From NCBI GenBank assembly GCA_973895155.1, contig OZ316892.1:21328001-21392000 (forward strand): a stretch of 64,000 bases of DNA. Reading direction: 5' to 3'. The position numbers and the translations under genes are program-made. Origin of the DNA: Marsupella aquatica. Its lineage: Eukaryota > Marchantiophyta. Below, one piece after another: positions 33,291 to 44,387 of the stretch; position 1 is the first letter of the stretch, and every line of letters begins with the position of its first letter. The notes below the pieces were generated by a model. The model did no database searches and was not told the DNA's origin. It saw only the letters and a list, made by a program, of their open reading frames with translations.

Positions 33291-34066
33291 TAGCGCCAGG
33301 CGCTCGTTTAATAAGCTTATGGGAACTGTACATTGAAAACCATTTTGACTGCTATCCGTTAGCAAATAGCAAATCCGTCCCGAAGAACAAAAACTCGTGT
33401 ACAAGAAGATATCAAAGAACGTTGGGCGTCTCGGTCGGGCAAGTGAGCACACTAGCGCCTGGCGCTAGTTCTCTCGGTTGTGGAAGAACTGTTGTCGTCC
33501 TCGATGCCAGCCATAGATGTGGCTGTGTTGGGAGTAAAACCATTCTCACGAGGAGATTCTCCTTGGATTATCCATGGCAGGTCAGCGTAAGAGCTCGAAC
33601 ACAATCAAAAGTGGAAAGCACTGTAAGACGATAATGGCGGATCACCTTGAGAACTGATGCAATACTGGGCATTCAGGACTTAATCGCTCAAAGTTTATAG
33701 GGATTAGGGTGTAATATCATGGCTCCCTGAACCGCCCGCTCCATCTGGAAATGGTGGTTGCATCCTCAAACTCCCGTTATGGTCTAAAACGAAAACGGCC
33801 GTCTCAACATCAAACGGGCGTTTTCACCTCACATGACCATCGCGACAGACCAGACAAAGATTCACGGGAAAATTTGACTGACGTCATCCAGAAAGTATGG
33901 GAGTACCAATGTACCAACATCATGACCGTTATACAATTATAGTAGTGTCGGGCGCTACTATAACAGAAAGTGTACTTCGAGCGGACACTCCATGGTTGCA
34001 ACTGACATATAATATCTTTTATTGTACAATATTTCTTGCATACATTTGGGTAGCGCCCGACACTAG
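33291..34066. repeat. Element-2 palindromes near the left terminus
   Basis: Copies lie at 33291-33305 (TAGCGCCAGGCGCTC), 33451-33469 (ACTAGCGCCTGGCGCTAGT), 33943-33957 and 34051-34066 (TAGCGCCCGACACTAG). The last two are inverted relatives about 100 bp apart. The roughly 1 kb between the terminus and the accessory gene's stop has no gene. Confidence 0.85.
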
Positions 34067-34601
34067 CATAGTTCCACTAAAAAATACCTAAAAAATCTGA
34101 GCACTCCGATTCACTTGATTCGGACCTGTCGGTAGATTCTGCCTCGATGTCTAAAAATTCGCTCTTGGCCATATCATCCACAAATTGGTTCCGCATAAAT
34201 TTTCTATCAGACCCCCTCCTTAATCTCAAGCCTTTATTCTCCCAGTGCAGGGTCCGCACACTGTCAACTCTTCTAGCAACATTTTCAGCATAGGAAGGTA
34301 AGACAAATGGTTTCTCGGGAGTTTCAATATATCGCCTAGCTACTTTCCGTCTGAGTTGGAAACGTCGGCGTAGATTCCAGTCTGACCTGAGGAGGAGAAT
34401 ATTGGATTTTATGTCAACGGTCGAAATATTTGCAAAAAAGGAAATAAAAAATGTGACATCAAAGAAAGAAGAAGGGAATCGACCGTAATAAAAAACTGGG
34501 TTAGCTTATGAGCTTACTCGGTAGTTTCTTACTCAGAAGAGTCTCCGCTATCACTCCCTCCATTAGATTCCAAATCTTCTCCGGTTAAAGACACTCTGGG
34601 A

Positions 34602-35173
34602 GGTGGCCCATTGGAGGTGGTCTGCTGGCTATTCTTGATGCATCGACAGGACCGGAGCCTATTCACACTGCTAGGATCTTTTGTGTATATCAGACTCTCT
34701 GGATGATTTGGCTGGGAAGAAATGAACATATGTTCTCTGACAAGGTGGGACGTTCATTTGACTTGGGCCTGATGCTTGCTGAGACTGCCAATCACATCCA
34801 TGCGGTTGGGGCTGGTTTACGCTTTGGGCGGCGTCGCTCTCGGTTGAACCGGGCTCAGGAATGGTTGCGGGGAACGAGGCAAATCTGGCTGAGACGGGGT
34901 GGGGACAGGATTCTCTTGGTGCCCTCTAGCGGCGGCGGTGCTGATTGAGGGGTCTGCTTTTTGGGGGGCTGCTGTGGGAAGGGCATGGGTGCTCTCTTGA
35001 TCGGTGTTATTTCCCTTCTTTGAGGGGGGGCTCTCCCTGGGGCTTTGATGCTCTCTTTTGTGCTTTTGGGCTCTCTTTGTGGCTCGCTAGTGTGTTGTTG
35101 CTGTCCCTGTATTAAGGGCTGTTGTTCCCCCTATCCGTGGGGTCTTTCACGGTATTAAAATTTATTAAAAAAA
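34602..35173 (+). mobile_element. 5'-truncated LINE insertion in the element-2 accessory gene
   Basis: The 3' end of a LINE ORF2 is visible: LWMIWLGRNEHMFSDK (the W..W..RN..F pattern of the C-terminal region of plant LINE reverse transcriptases), ending at 34948, then a G/T-rich 3' UTR and a tail ATTAAAATTTATTAAAAAAA. The 15-base AAAGACACTCTGGGA occurs at 34587-34601 and again at 35185-35199, fitting a target duplication. Eleven bases between the tail and the right copy are unexplained. Removing the insert rejoins NIPRVS with LTGEDLESN in the accessory reading frame. Confidence 0.85.
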
Positions 35174-35753
35174 CCATTCCAAGGAAAGACACTCTGGGAA
35201 TGTTGGGATCCTCCTCTTCTTCTTCCCCCTCTTCTGCTTCATTCTCATCTTCGGAGTCAAAATTTAATACTGATTTAAGTTTGTCTCTCTTTTGTTTTGC
35301 AAGCACAGGCTTCGGAGGGGCTTTGGACTCAGATACTTTGGGAGTTAGAAGGTCAAGAAATATTTTTGAAGCGGATTCAACGAACTCCTTCCTATTCTTG
35401 AGCCCAATTACAAATCGACCACAATTGTCACCTGCCACAAATGTACTCCCAGAACCTACAGCCTAATCCAGAACAATATCTCCAGGACACGTGATTAGTT
35501 CGAAAATAGACTGCATAAACCCTGGATGTAGTCTGGCATTCCCGACAAATTCAAGCTCTGGAGTTGTATCCACCTTCGCAAACGGAAGTCCGATCAGATT
35601 TGTGATAAAGGGATCCTCTGTTCTTGAAAGAGGTTTGAACTTAGGATCCTTTGGGACTTTCACCTTGGATGATACCCGACAAAATATATCCAAACGTAAA
35701 GTGAATACCTGAAAAGGGAACATGAACTGTAAGTAAGGACCTAAGAATTGTCA

Positions 35754-35862
35754 TAGCGCCGGGCGCTAGCAAAGAATTAAGAGCATGATTAGTAGTGTAC
35801 CTAGGAAAAGATTAAAATTTCTAATCAAGCACCAGATAAAATGAGCAGCGCCTAGCGCTAGC
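35754..35862. repeat. Element-2 palindromes in an accessory-gene intron
   Basis: TAGCGCCGGGCGCTAGC (35754-35770) and AGCGCCTAGCGCTAGC (35847-35862). The matching intron of element 1 holds two palindromes of that element's own type. Confidence 0.85.
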
Positions 35863-38087
35863 AAAACTTTGAAATTGTGATGAATAGATTTACCTGCAAA
35901 TCAGACTTGGCCTTGTACATGGGGAACCCCATGACAACATTATGTGTACACAAACATTGGAATTTCTTAGACTCTTGACATGCTGAGATGACCTGTGAAA
36001 TCTGATTATACTCCCCCGTATGGAGTATCGCAATAATTCCGTCATCCAACAAAAAGGGATCCATTGCCCGGAAAAAACATCGGGCTAGCGTACAGTCGGG
36101 AACGTTCCATTTAGGGACCTTCCTATCAAGCAAAGTTGGTTTTAGCCCAGTTGGCAAATAAATAAAACCAGCGTCAACACCAAAAGGCCTTTCTTTCCCA
36201 CCCCTCACCACCCCTTTCAGTTGGCATCCCGATTTGATTAAGTCCTTCCCCAACTTTTTGGCATCATTAACCCATTCTGGCTTTTCCTCCTTGTTAAACA
36301 TACTATCCACTAATTCACTGACACTGGTCTCAACGAAACAATGACGAGATGCCTTGGATTTAAAATTCCCAACATCACGTTGGAGCCTGGTGGCCGCCAG
36401 AGAATCCCTTTCTGATTGCCCAGCATCGCGAGTCCTCCTGCTTTTCTTCTTTGTACTCGTTGCATCAACTAGTACAACTGATTTTCCAGAATTAACTGGT
36501 GTAAGTGAATCTGGCAAAGTGCTAGTATTTGCTTCTAAAGCTTTCGGGGTAACCTTTGTATCATCAGTGGCGTCTGCATCTGACTTCTTTTGACCTATTC
36601 ACACAATGCAGAGAATGTGGTAGTGTCAGAAAGAAAAAAATGGATTAAGGTTGAAGTACAGGAATAGTATTGCCAAGCGCTAGCAAAGAACTAAACTGGG
36701 TTTGAATGAAAACATACGTTTCTTTCCGGATCGCGTTGATGCACTTGGCAGTGCTGTGTCTACTTTCACTTTCCCTCTCGGCTTGCGGCTCCTGTCTACA
36801 TGGACAACTACTGTCTCGCAGATTGTTTGTAACTCAGAAGATGATTTGTCAACGTCGCTCAGGAGCCCTAGCTTGCTTCATCTCAAAAACTATGTTGGGT
36901 AGAATCTGCAACTTGGCTAGTTTAAGAAACCAATCCTTCTCTACTTTGTCAAATGGTGAATCCCACTTGTCTGTGTCAAGATACCACAGGCAATGAATTC
37001 TTTCCCACTCAGACATTTCCCGTGGTGGAAGTTTACCCTCGGCAGGATACATCAAATAAAAGTCAGCAACATGATCTCCCTCCAAGTTTGCAACAATCCA
37101 CTTGTGAAATGCAGCTGGATACGCCCAAAGTGCATTCGGGGAATGTACTTCCATCCATATGTAAAAACAATACAAATACCTCTTGGCCCTCTTCTGATTT
37201 TTCTCTGTATATACCTCTTTATTAGTGTATTTTGATGGCCACATGGTGTTGAAGAACTTTGCCTTCACAAGATCCCCATACCTTCTGAACTCACTTGAAA
37301 TAATTTCAATCAGACCCTCTACTGAGTCACACCTTGAATGGGCAAGCCTATCAACTGGGAGTGTTTCAATGGCTGCGGAAATTGCAGACTGCAACATCCC
37401 AATTGTGATTCCCTCGACGGTATTCTAGGTCTGCCATGTGTGACACCACTGCTCAGTGGATCATCATTCACACTGGCAGGGTGGAAGAATTGTTTTCTCA
37501 ACTCTGGAGTACAGTGAGCAACAAGCAAAGTGCATCTCACTTTTGGATCGAGAGCAGAAATTGCTGTGAATAGTCTAGCACGGTCCATAGTACAAACAAC
37601 CGAATCGGGTTTTTTCTCTCGGTTGTTCAAGATTCTCCGTCAATACGTACATCTCTGCACAAGTACCTAGAAAATCTTCAAACTCAGGACTAAGAAGAGG
37701 AGTGATTTTGGATGTTTTCGTAGACCAGTCTTTGGTGGCCTCTTTCAACATGAGTGATTGCTGCTTTGCAACCTCATCAGCCGACCAAGGATTGCCTTGA
37801 CTTGCTGCCAATGCTATGTCCATCTTGAACTGGTTAGTGTAAGCTTTGATTTTGTTTTTGCATAAAATATAAACAAGAGCTTCCAGAGGCATTTTTTGTG
37901 TGTACCAAGAATGTTTTCAAGTCTTCTATTTTATATACTCAAACTTAGCATAATTGGCGCTGTCAATTATTGACTTATAGTACTCTAGATTGTGAGAGAG
38001 AATCCTTCAGATTCTGTCTGCGTCAAGGATCCACGACGGTTCAACAACGGCCTGCCCTAACCTACAATAGGCCATGTTTGAAATTAG

Positions 38088-38104
38088 TAGCGCCAGGCGC
38101 TAGC
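38088..38104. repeat. Element-2 palindrome in accessory-gene intron 1
   Basis: TAGCGCCAGGCGCTAGC, in the same intron as the element-1 palindrome at 3568-3584. Confidence 0.88.
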
Positions 38105-38954
38105 ATAAAAACAAACACTCTCTTTAGTATTTATTTAACAACAACGGATTGTGGAAATGTTTAATTACAAGTTTGGGCCGAATTACTTACTGGTTGACTG
38201 TGTGCATAGCCGCCTCAATCTGAATTTGCAAAGCTTTATCACCCTTGAAAATGCTGCAGAGAACTTTGGGATGATACTTGGCATTGTCTGGATTTTCCTT
38301 CAATGTGAACATAGTCCACGAGTAAAGTCGGTGATTCCCGTCAAAGACTGAGAACATTTTGTCTTTCAAGATCGTAAAAGCTGGATCTGCCGCGCATTCT
38401 AACTCAAATTTCTCGTTCTCAGCAACCCAAATAGCATCCCAAGTCTCCCTGATCGCCTCAGTGCATATTTGCTCCACACCATCGGAATCGGTCGGTTGCA
38501 CAAAAAACCGCATTCCAATCCTTGGATTGTAGCCACTACTTCGGAACAAGTCTTTCAATTTCTCAATTGACGCACTCTCCTTCTGAAGCGTCTGCACTGC
38601 CTCCATGAGGATCAACCGACAAAGCGGAATCCTAGGCGGTTTCTTCTTGTTTCCACGGAAATCTTTTCCAAATGACATTATGTGTCGCGAGATGACTTCA
38701 TCCATCCCTAATCCAACCTCGTTGCCCTCTCCCAGCGCGTAATTGGTCATGCTATCCGTGTCCATTTGGACCCTTCTGGACTTCTGGAGTGGTAGTGTTG
38801 CGTTGAAGGAAGTGATTGCTCCGCTCGACCTTGTAACTCGACGCAAGTAAAATGCCCTAGAGAACAAAGATTGTGTAGACTCGCAATGACCCTGATCTCC
38901 CTCTAGAACTGTGGTATACCCTCTTGGAGAGCTTGGGGCGCTTGAAGGTTGCAT

Positions 38955-39851
38955 TGTGGAGCATGTCAATACGTGAAGGTCTTTGTACGACACAGAGCCA
39001 GTCTCTATCCTCACGCTCCGAACAAATTACTGTACACAAAGAACAACATAAAACCTTTAAAACTTTTCCATCATAGTGCAGTTGACATCATGTGACGGAG
39101 AACGAGAAGGATTGAAAGAATCTCATTGACCAATCCAAACAAAGACAGGTGGCAGGGACTATTTGAAATGAGTAGAATTCACGTCTATTTTCAAGTCATT
39201 TGTGGATGCAATGATGAACGGGAGTGTATTGTTAAACAATCCAACGAAAAACAACACAAAGTAAGGAATTCATTCATACATGTTACCGTTAGAGGTAACC
39301 GTTGGGCAAACCAAAGTCATCTCCATCGATACTAGCGCCCAACGCTAGTATCAAAAACCATTAAAAATACTCTCATACATGACAATGACATGAAGGAGAT
39401 TATGTTAGCGCTGGGCGCTAGCTATGTATACCCCTTGTATTTTCCCAAGAAGTAACGATTCCAAAACAAAATGAAACGTTGAAATTGATTTTTTCAGCAA
39501 TTCCATCAAAATCAATAAAATATTTCGCTCTGACTTGACAGTCCGCTAATGATAGCGCCTGGCGCTAGCACATTCAGTCTGGTTTCTAAGTTGAAACCCG
39601 AGTACTTCTTTATGGTAGCGTCGGGCGTTAATAATTATATGATCGCATTTTTTACACGTTACCGGTAAGTAGTGTCGTTGGCAAAACGACAAACTACATT
39701 TATGTGTCTGCATCTAACGACTAGTACCCGTTTTGTCGTTTACAAATGATAATCTTCTGAGGTTTGGAATGAGTTTACTTAACTTAAGTCGAGTAATGTT
39801 CTCCTATTTTCTCAGTTCCTTTGTTTATCAAATTAACATCATTCTCCCGCA
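38955..39851. promoter_or_regulatory. Divergent promoter region of element 2 with four palindromes
   Basis: An 897-bp gap between divergent genes. Palindromes lie at 39331-39350 (ACTAGCGCCCAACGCTAGTA), 39405-39422 (TTAGCGCTGGGCGCTAGC), 39553-39569 (TAGCGCCTGGCGCTAGC) and 39616-39630 (TAGCGTCGGGCGTTA). This is the densest cluster in the element. Confidence 0.7.
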
Positions 39852-42800
39852 ATGTCTAATTCAGTCGTGCTTCTTCGTCCTGATACTGGGGAGATTGTAA
39901 GCATCCCTGTAGGTTCATCCAACACGTACAAATAGGTTAGTGAGAACTATCTTTGTGGAAGATTTGACATTGCCATCAACGACATCCATTCCATCAAACC
40001 TGACCATGCATCTGGAGAGGAGACAGATGACGCACTGTTTGATATCGATGATGGAGTCAGATTTTGGCACCTCAATGCTGGAAAGAGATACATTATCAAT
40101 ATCCGACAACATTCCGTTATGAATGAAATACATCCAGTTCCATTCATTGACCTTTTCGAGAGTGATGAGGAGGAGGTCGCCGTAGATTTGCAGACATCGG
40201 CCAATCCAGGGCCTTCTATCAAGATAGAAGGTCACTCTCCTTCCAAGACAAACGTTTTGGGGGGTGTTGTGTACTATCAAAGCGCGATGGATGCCATTCT
40301 CAAATCAACTGGCCATAGTGAACTGTCGCGGTTCATCCGAACAAGCGATTTCAGGCATGAGCAGGTGAATTGTCTACCAAGTAAATACAATGGAAATGTT
40401 GTGTTTGAATTGCCTCCCACAGAAGGTCTGCTATCAAAAGGTTCGAGGCTCCGTGCATGGACTGGCCTAAAGACTGCTACTTCTGGACACGGATATTTCC
40501 AACTTCTGCAAATGTCCAACCTAAAAAGTTTTGGGAATTTGGTAAAGTGACGTGTACCGGTGCACTCAAATGTCAAAATCAGAAATGTGATTATCTGTTG
40601 CGGAAGAAAAGAAGAAATTCAAAACCTTGGGATGGGACACCCAAACTTGCAGGGCCACATACCGTGGGAAAGATTATTGAGGAGGTTGGGGTAGTTTGTC
40701 ACTACTGCCAACAATTGCCCTTTTGTACTGAAGCTTGTTCAGCAATGCTTTTTTATATGTACCCGCAATTACTTCTCGACGCGGATACATGTAAACATAT
40801 GTCGCGGACCTTGTTGTGCATGTCGGAACTCATGCGCATCCCAGTCGTAAAGTTTTTTCTCGAGGTGCGGAAAAGATTGCTCATGAGTTCATAAAGAAGC
40901 AACATGAAGCTACACCATGTGCCACACCATCGGGTATGAAGAATGCCATAATTGGATCTTTAAGGAAGGCTCTCTGTGTGTCCAACAATGACATCGGAGA
41001 ATCGGAGGAAAGAGAAATTTGGGAGTTGTTAATGGTTGTTTCGACCCCTCAAAAGTTTGCATCTCTTTTTCGGAGTGTTCAGCAAGACCAAAAAGGTAAA
41101 GGTGAGTTAGAGTTTCTTGTGGAAATGCAGAAATGCATAAACTTTCCCTTTCTACAACGTTACATGCTCCCAAGTCAAGGCTGTAAGGAGGAGAGGCCAT
41201 ATATTTTCAAAATGACGGTAAAAGGGCACGGATCTGGAGTTGATTTATTGCGCCAAATGCAACCTGGAGGTCGACTAGAAGGCGCGTGGGTTAGTTTTGA
41301 TGGGATGAGGAGAATGACCAAGGATTGGGTAACTTTTAGCACTCACATTTATGATCACAATTACCGTGCTCTTTGCACAATCTTCACATGTGAGTTGAAA
41401 GCTAAAGATTCTAAGTCGTTAGAAAAAGCCTGGAAATTGATGATTGAGGTTTGCCATGAAAATGGGTTAGACAACGTAGTAATCCATGGATTCATGGCTG
41501 ACAATGCTCAAGCTGGATGGAATGTTGTTCGGAACATGTTTTTTGGTGGACATCCTAACCCGGAAAAGGAGCGATCGGATGCATTTCACTTCTATCAATT
41601 GTTTCATCGTCATTCAATTGAAGGAGTATTGGAAGAAAAACAAGAAGAGCACCAGAAGATGTGGGACTCTTTAAGGAATGCGTCAACATTTCTTGGAGCC
41701 TACAGAATTTCTAGGGAAATCGATGTGTGGTGGAGATCAGGGAATTGTGTTCCAGGAAAGCTTCGGATGCTCCAAGGTTGGCTTGCGTGGTGGGTGGTCT
41801 GATGGCGTCAATGGGGAAATTTTATTCGTTTGGTGAGTTTCAACATCCATAAACAAGTAAACACTCAAAATCAACATTTTAAAAGAAGGAATCAAACAAA
41901 GTCATACTAGCGCTTGGCGCTATCATTATTTCCAGTGACTTTTGTGTCCTAGTTCCACTCCAATATTTGCCTGAGTTTTGATACTAGCGCCCGACGCTAG
42001 TTTTATTAACCACTTGTTACTCGTATTTATCCATATTCTAGTGTGAATGGTGGTAGCGCCAGGCGCTGGCATTGATTAAACCCGAAAACCTAACAAAATG
42101 ATTTGGTTCAAATGTTTCTTTATTGAATGCAGTGACTAAGTCATATTTCCTAAACTGTGCTCCAAATGTTTTATGCAGAACAAAAGCATAGAGGAAAGCG
42201 CTATGATTCCTAACTGTACTACTTCAGAGGCGGCACATTCCATAATGAAGGCTTGGCAAACTAAGAAAAAGGCTGGTCTATTTGAAGCATGTGAGATGGA
42301 TCAAAATAGGGCTATTTCACAAGTTGCTGCGTATACGGCGTATAAGAGAGGTCTTAACCGAGGAACCGGACCTACAATTTGGGAATTGGCATTCCGTTCG
42401 GCAGACCAGGCAGGTTCTTCAAAACTTTTCCAAGATGCTTCCAATATGCTTCTTTCCGGTGCGGCTGAATTTGACCTGGAAAGGAGTGGCCCTCTCAATG
42501 GGGATGTTACCACAAAGTCTATGAAGAGGAAAGGTCAAGCCTCTGGGAACATCTCAGCACAAGACTCCCATCGGCATGACACTATTCTTGTAACATCACC
42601 AAATACTCGAGGCATGAAAAGGAAAAACTTAAACAAGACTGAATTCTCCCCCGTTGCATCGGGTCCTGTTCACCATGACATTGGCGTTGTGGACCTGTCA
42701 GAAAGTGAAATTGAAGAAGGCAGTCATTGGAGTACTCCGCCCCGGAGGAGGTCAACAAGGTCGTCTGCAGCCCTGCAAAGTGCACCTCTCAACCTCCAAA

Positions 42801-43696
42801 AGGTTGTCCATGACTCAGCTATGTTGGAGACAGATGTGCGACCAGGGGCGTGGCACCTACAAAGAGTGACGAGACATGGTGCAGGGCCTCAGTGTAATGG
42901 ATCTCTTGGTGGAAAATCGGATCGAGATGACTATCGCAATCATCTTAAAAAGGTTGGTTACTCGTCAACGGATGGTGTAGTTGGCATTGTTGTCAAAGGA
43001 TATCACGTGTTCAGGGGAGAACCACACCCTGAGATGATTTGGTTTTGTCCCAATAGTGCATGCTATAAGAGCCGGCCCCGTCGTAATGTGGTGAATCTTC
43101 CCCCATTTCCTCATAGCCTGCCCATTTTGAAAGGAACTAATCTTTCCAAGGCTGAGGTCCAATTCCTGACTCAGCAAGGGATTGCTATCAAGCCAGAGGC
43201 CGGACGTTAGGCTGCTCCATCTCCTTTTGACTTGTGAATCAATGTGAACCTTTTCCCCGAGAAAACCAATCTCCTTGAGCCAAATATCCGCCTTCGGAGC
43301 AGGAATGGTAAAAATACAATCCCATGTTCAAATCTTTTGCAAGGGCACAACAAAAGAATTGAATCCGCAAACAAGGAGTTGATGACCCTCGTTCAACAAT
43401 TTGATGTTTCTGTCGGGAACTCTTGGGGCAAACAATTTCAGATCCAAACCCAAGAGAGACTTCGCACGGCAAACACTTATTGGGTACAGATTTTCATTTT
43501 CCCATGTTGTTCTTGTGAGGACTTCTATCATCGCCATTCTCATGGTAGGCCCTTCATGCCGTGCAAGCATCTCTATTGGGTGTATACCAACGTCCTACAA
43601 CTAGATGTGGTGGATTCAACTTTGGCTAGTCAGCCAATTCTGACTGTAGGTGAGGTGAGGCTCATTCTAGCTAGGCAGAATTCTCTGGACTTATAG
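39852..43696 (+). pseudogene. MULE-like transposase of element 2, SWIM zinc finger, multiple breaks
   Basis: ATG 39852 begins MSNSVVLLRPDTGEIV, parallel to element 1. Exon 1 ends near 41832 at GTGAGT; exon 2 begins at 42179 after TTTATGCAG (NKSIEESAMIPNC, versus TQTAKESALMPNC in element 1). The core has VSFDGMRRMTKDW, DHNYRALCTIFTCEL and ADNAQAGWNVV; the C-terminus has the SWIM finger CCSCEDFY...MPCKHLYWVY and ends QPILTVGEVRLIL. Faults are TAG 39933-39935, frameshifts near 40450 and 40820, TGA 41800-41802 (Arg in element 1), TAG 43208-43210 and TGA 43235-43237 (Arg in element 1). It complements element 1 in showing the intact ancestral layout. Confidence 0.85.
41906..42070. repeat. Three element-2 palindromes in the transposase intron
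   Basis: TACTAGCGCTTGGCGCTA (from 41906), ACTAGCGCCCGACGCTAGT (41983-42001) and TAGCGCCAGGCGCTGGC (42053-42069), within 165 bp of the 350-bp intron. Confidence 0.88.
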
Positions 43697-43817
43697 ACTA
43701 GACATTTAGTAACGTTCAACGGCTCCAAACTAATTTGTCGCATTGGAACTTTTCACATATTTTCAATGATACCAAATCAGATAGTCATTTTGAATACACA
43801 TTTTGTTATAACATATG

Positions 43818-44086
43818 GCTAGCGTCGGGCGCTAGCTTCAGTTTGTCCCTTTTTGGTGAATCTTGTTTGGTTATGGTCCGAATGCTTTCCAGTACTTATC
43901 TTTGCGATCGGAATCAATCTCCGTTTGTGAACTTTCCTATATTTGAGTTCTTCTCGTGGGATATAAATCTTCCCCTTCCAGGTCACACTTCATTGAAGTG
44001 TACTTAATTATTTATTTATGAACACCATTCAATCCATTTGGTCTCATCTCAAACCCCTTGGTTTTTTTGTTAGCGCCTAGCGCTAT
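43818..44086. repeat. Element-2 palindromes between transposase and right terminus
   Basis: GCTAGCGTCGGGCGCTAGC (43818-43836) and TTAGCGCCTAGCGCTA (44070-44085). No gene lies here. Confidence 0.85.
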
Positions 44087-44387
44087 TACATAGTACCTTA
44101 CCAATTCCGATGATATTTTTAAGACTGGTATTTTTTGAGTGTGCCTTGCCTCAGTAGCCTGTGTATGGTGGGACCCACTCTATGGTTTACGCATATATGG
44201 TGGAGAAGTAATTCAGTTACAGAGACAGCATGTGAATTTGTTGTTGCAAGGAACCCGATCAAGTCTTACCTTTCCATCAAAAATGGGCCAAAAACTTCAT
44301 ATATTTACTGGTAACAGTTCCTGTTTTCCTGTTAACAGGAATCCTGTTTTCCTATTTCCTGTCTCGGTGGTGATGCCCCTTCTATAA

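Larger units (their letters stand above)
34077..38954 (-). pseudogene. Accessory gene of element 2: ParB-like plus DNA-methyltransferase-like protein, heavily broken
   Basis: The exons parallel element 1. Exon 1 (ATG 38954 to about 38190) holds VFDGNHRLYSW and a VLCSIFKG strand. Then come about 38060-36715 (helical and W/Y-rich), 36517-about 35870 (DAGFIYLPTG, then DDGIIAILH), 35710-34530 and 34390-34077. The motif-I region here is closer to real methyltransferases than in element 1: VLD, then AVGSGSTF and GRFVIG. Breaks include several nonsense codons at about 37900-38020, frameshifts near 37610, 37420 and 36860, a TAG at 35463-35465 within motif I where element 1 has Trp, and a LINE inserted in the acidic region. 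Palindromes sit in its introns at 35754-35770, 35847-35862, 36671-36684 (half) and 38088-38104. Confidence 0.65.
33098..44378. mobile_element. MULE-like element 2, complete, 11.3 kb, decayed
   Basis: It is bounded by CTTCTATA on both sides. The left terminus is GGGGTATTTACATAAGACAG; the right terminus, read inward, is GGGCATCACCACCGAGACAG. Both continue with purine-rich repeats of GGAAACAGGAAA type. It holds the accessory gene (minus strand, 34077-38954), a divergent promoter and the transposase gene (plus strand, 39852-43696), the same layout as element 1. Its private palindrome is TAGCGCC-N-GGCGCTA, with about 17 copies counted by eye, all outside exons. The termini are short for a MULE and 8 bp is also the duplication length of hAT elements, but the transposase has a SWIM finger and a MULE-like core. 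Confidence 0.85.

Noticed and set aside
1274-44086. The short repeats as a CRISPR-like array
   Set aside because: Spacing is irregular, from about 60 bp to several kb, the sites are symmetric palindromes, and they sit in eukaryotic introns.
33090-44387. Calling element 2 a hAT element because of its 8-bp duplication
   Set aside because: The transposase has a SWIM-type zinc finger and a MULE-like ADNAxAGW core, with no BED finger or hAT dimerisation domain seen. The superfamily call stays open to revision.
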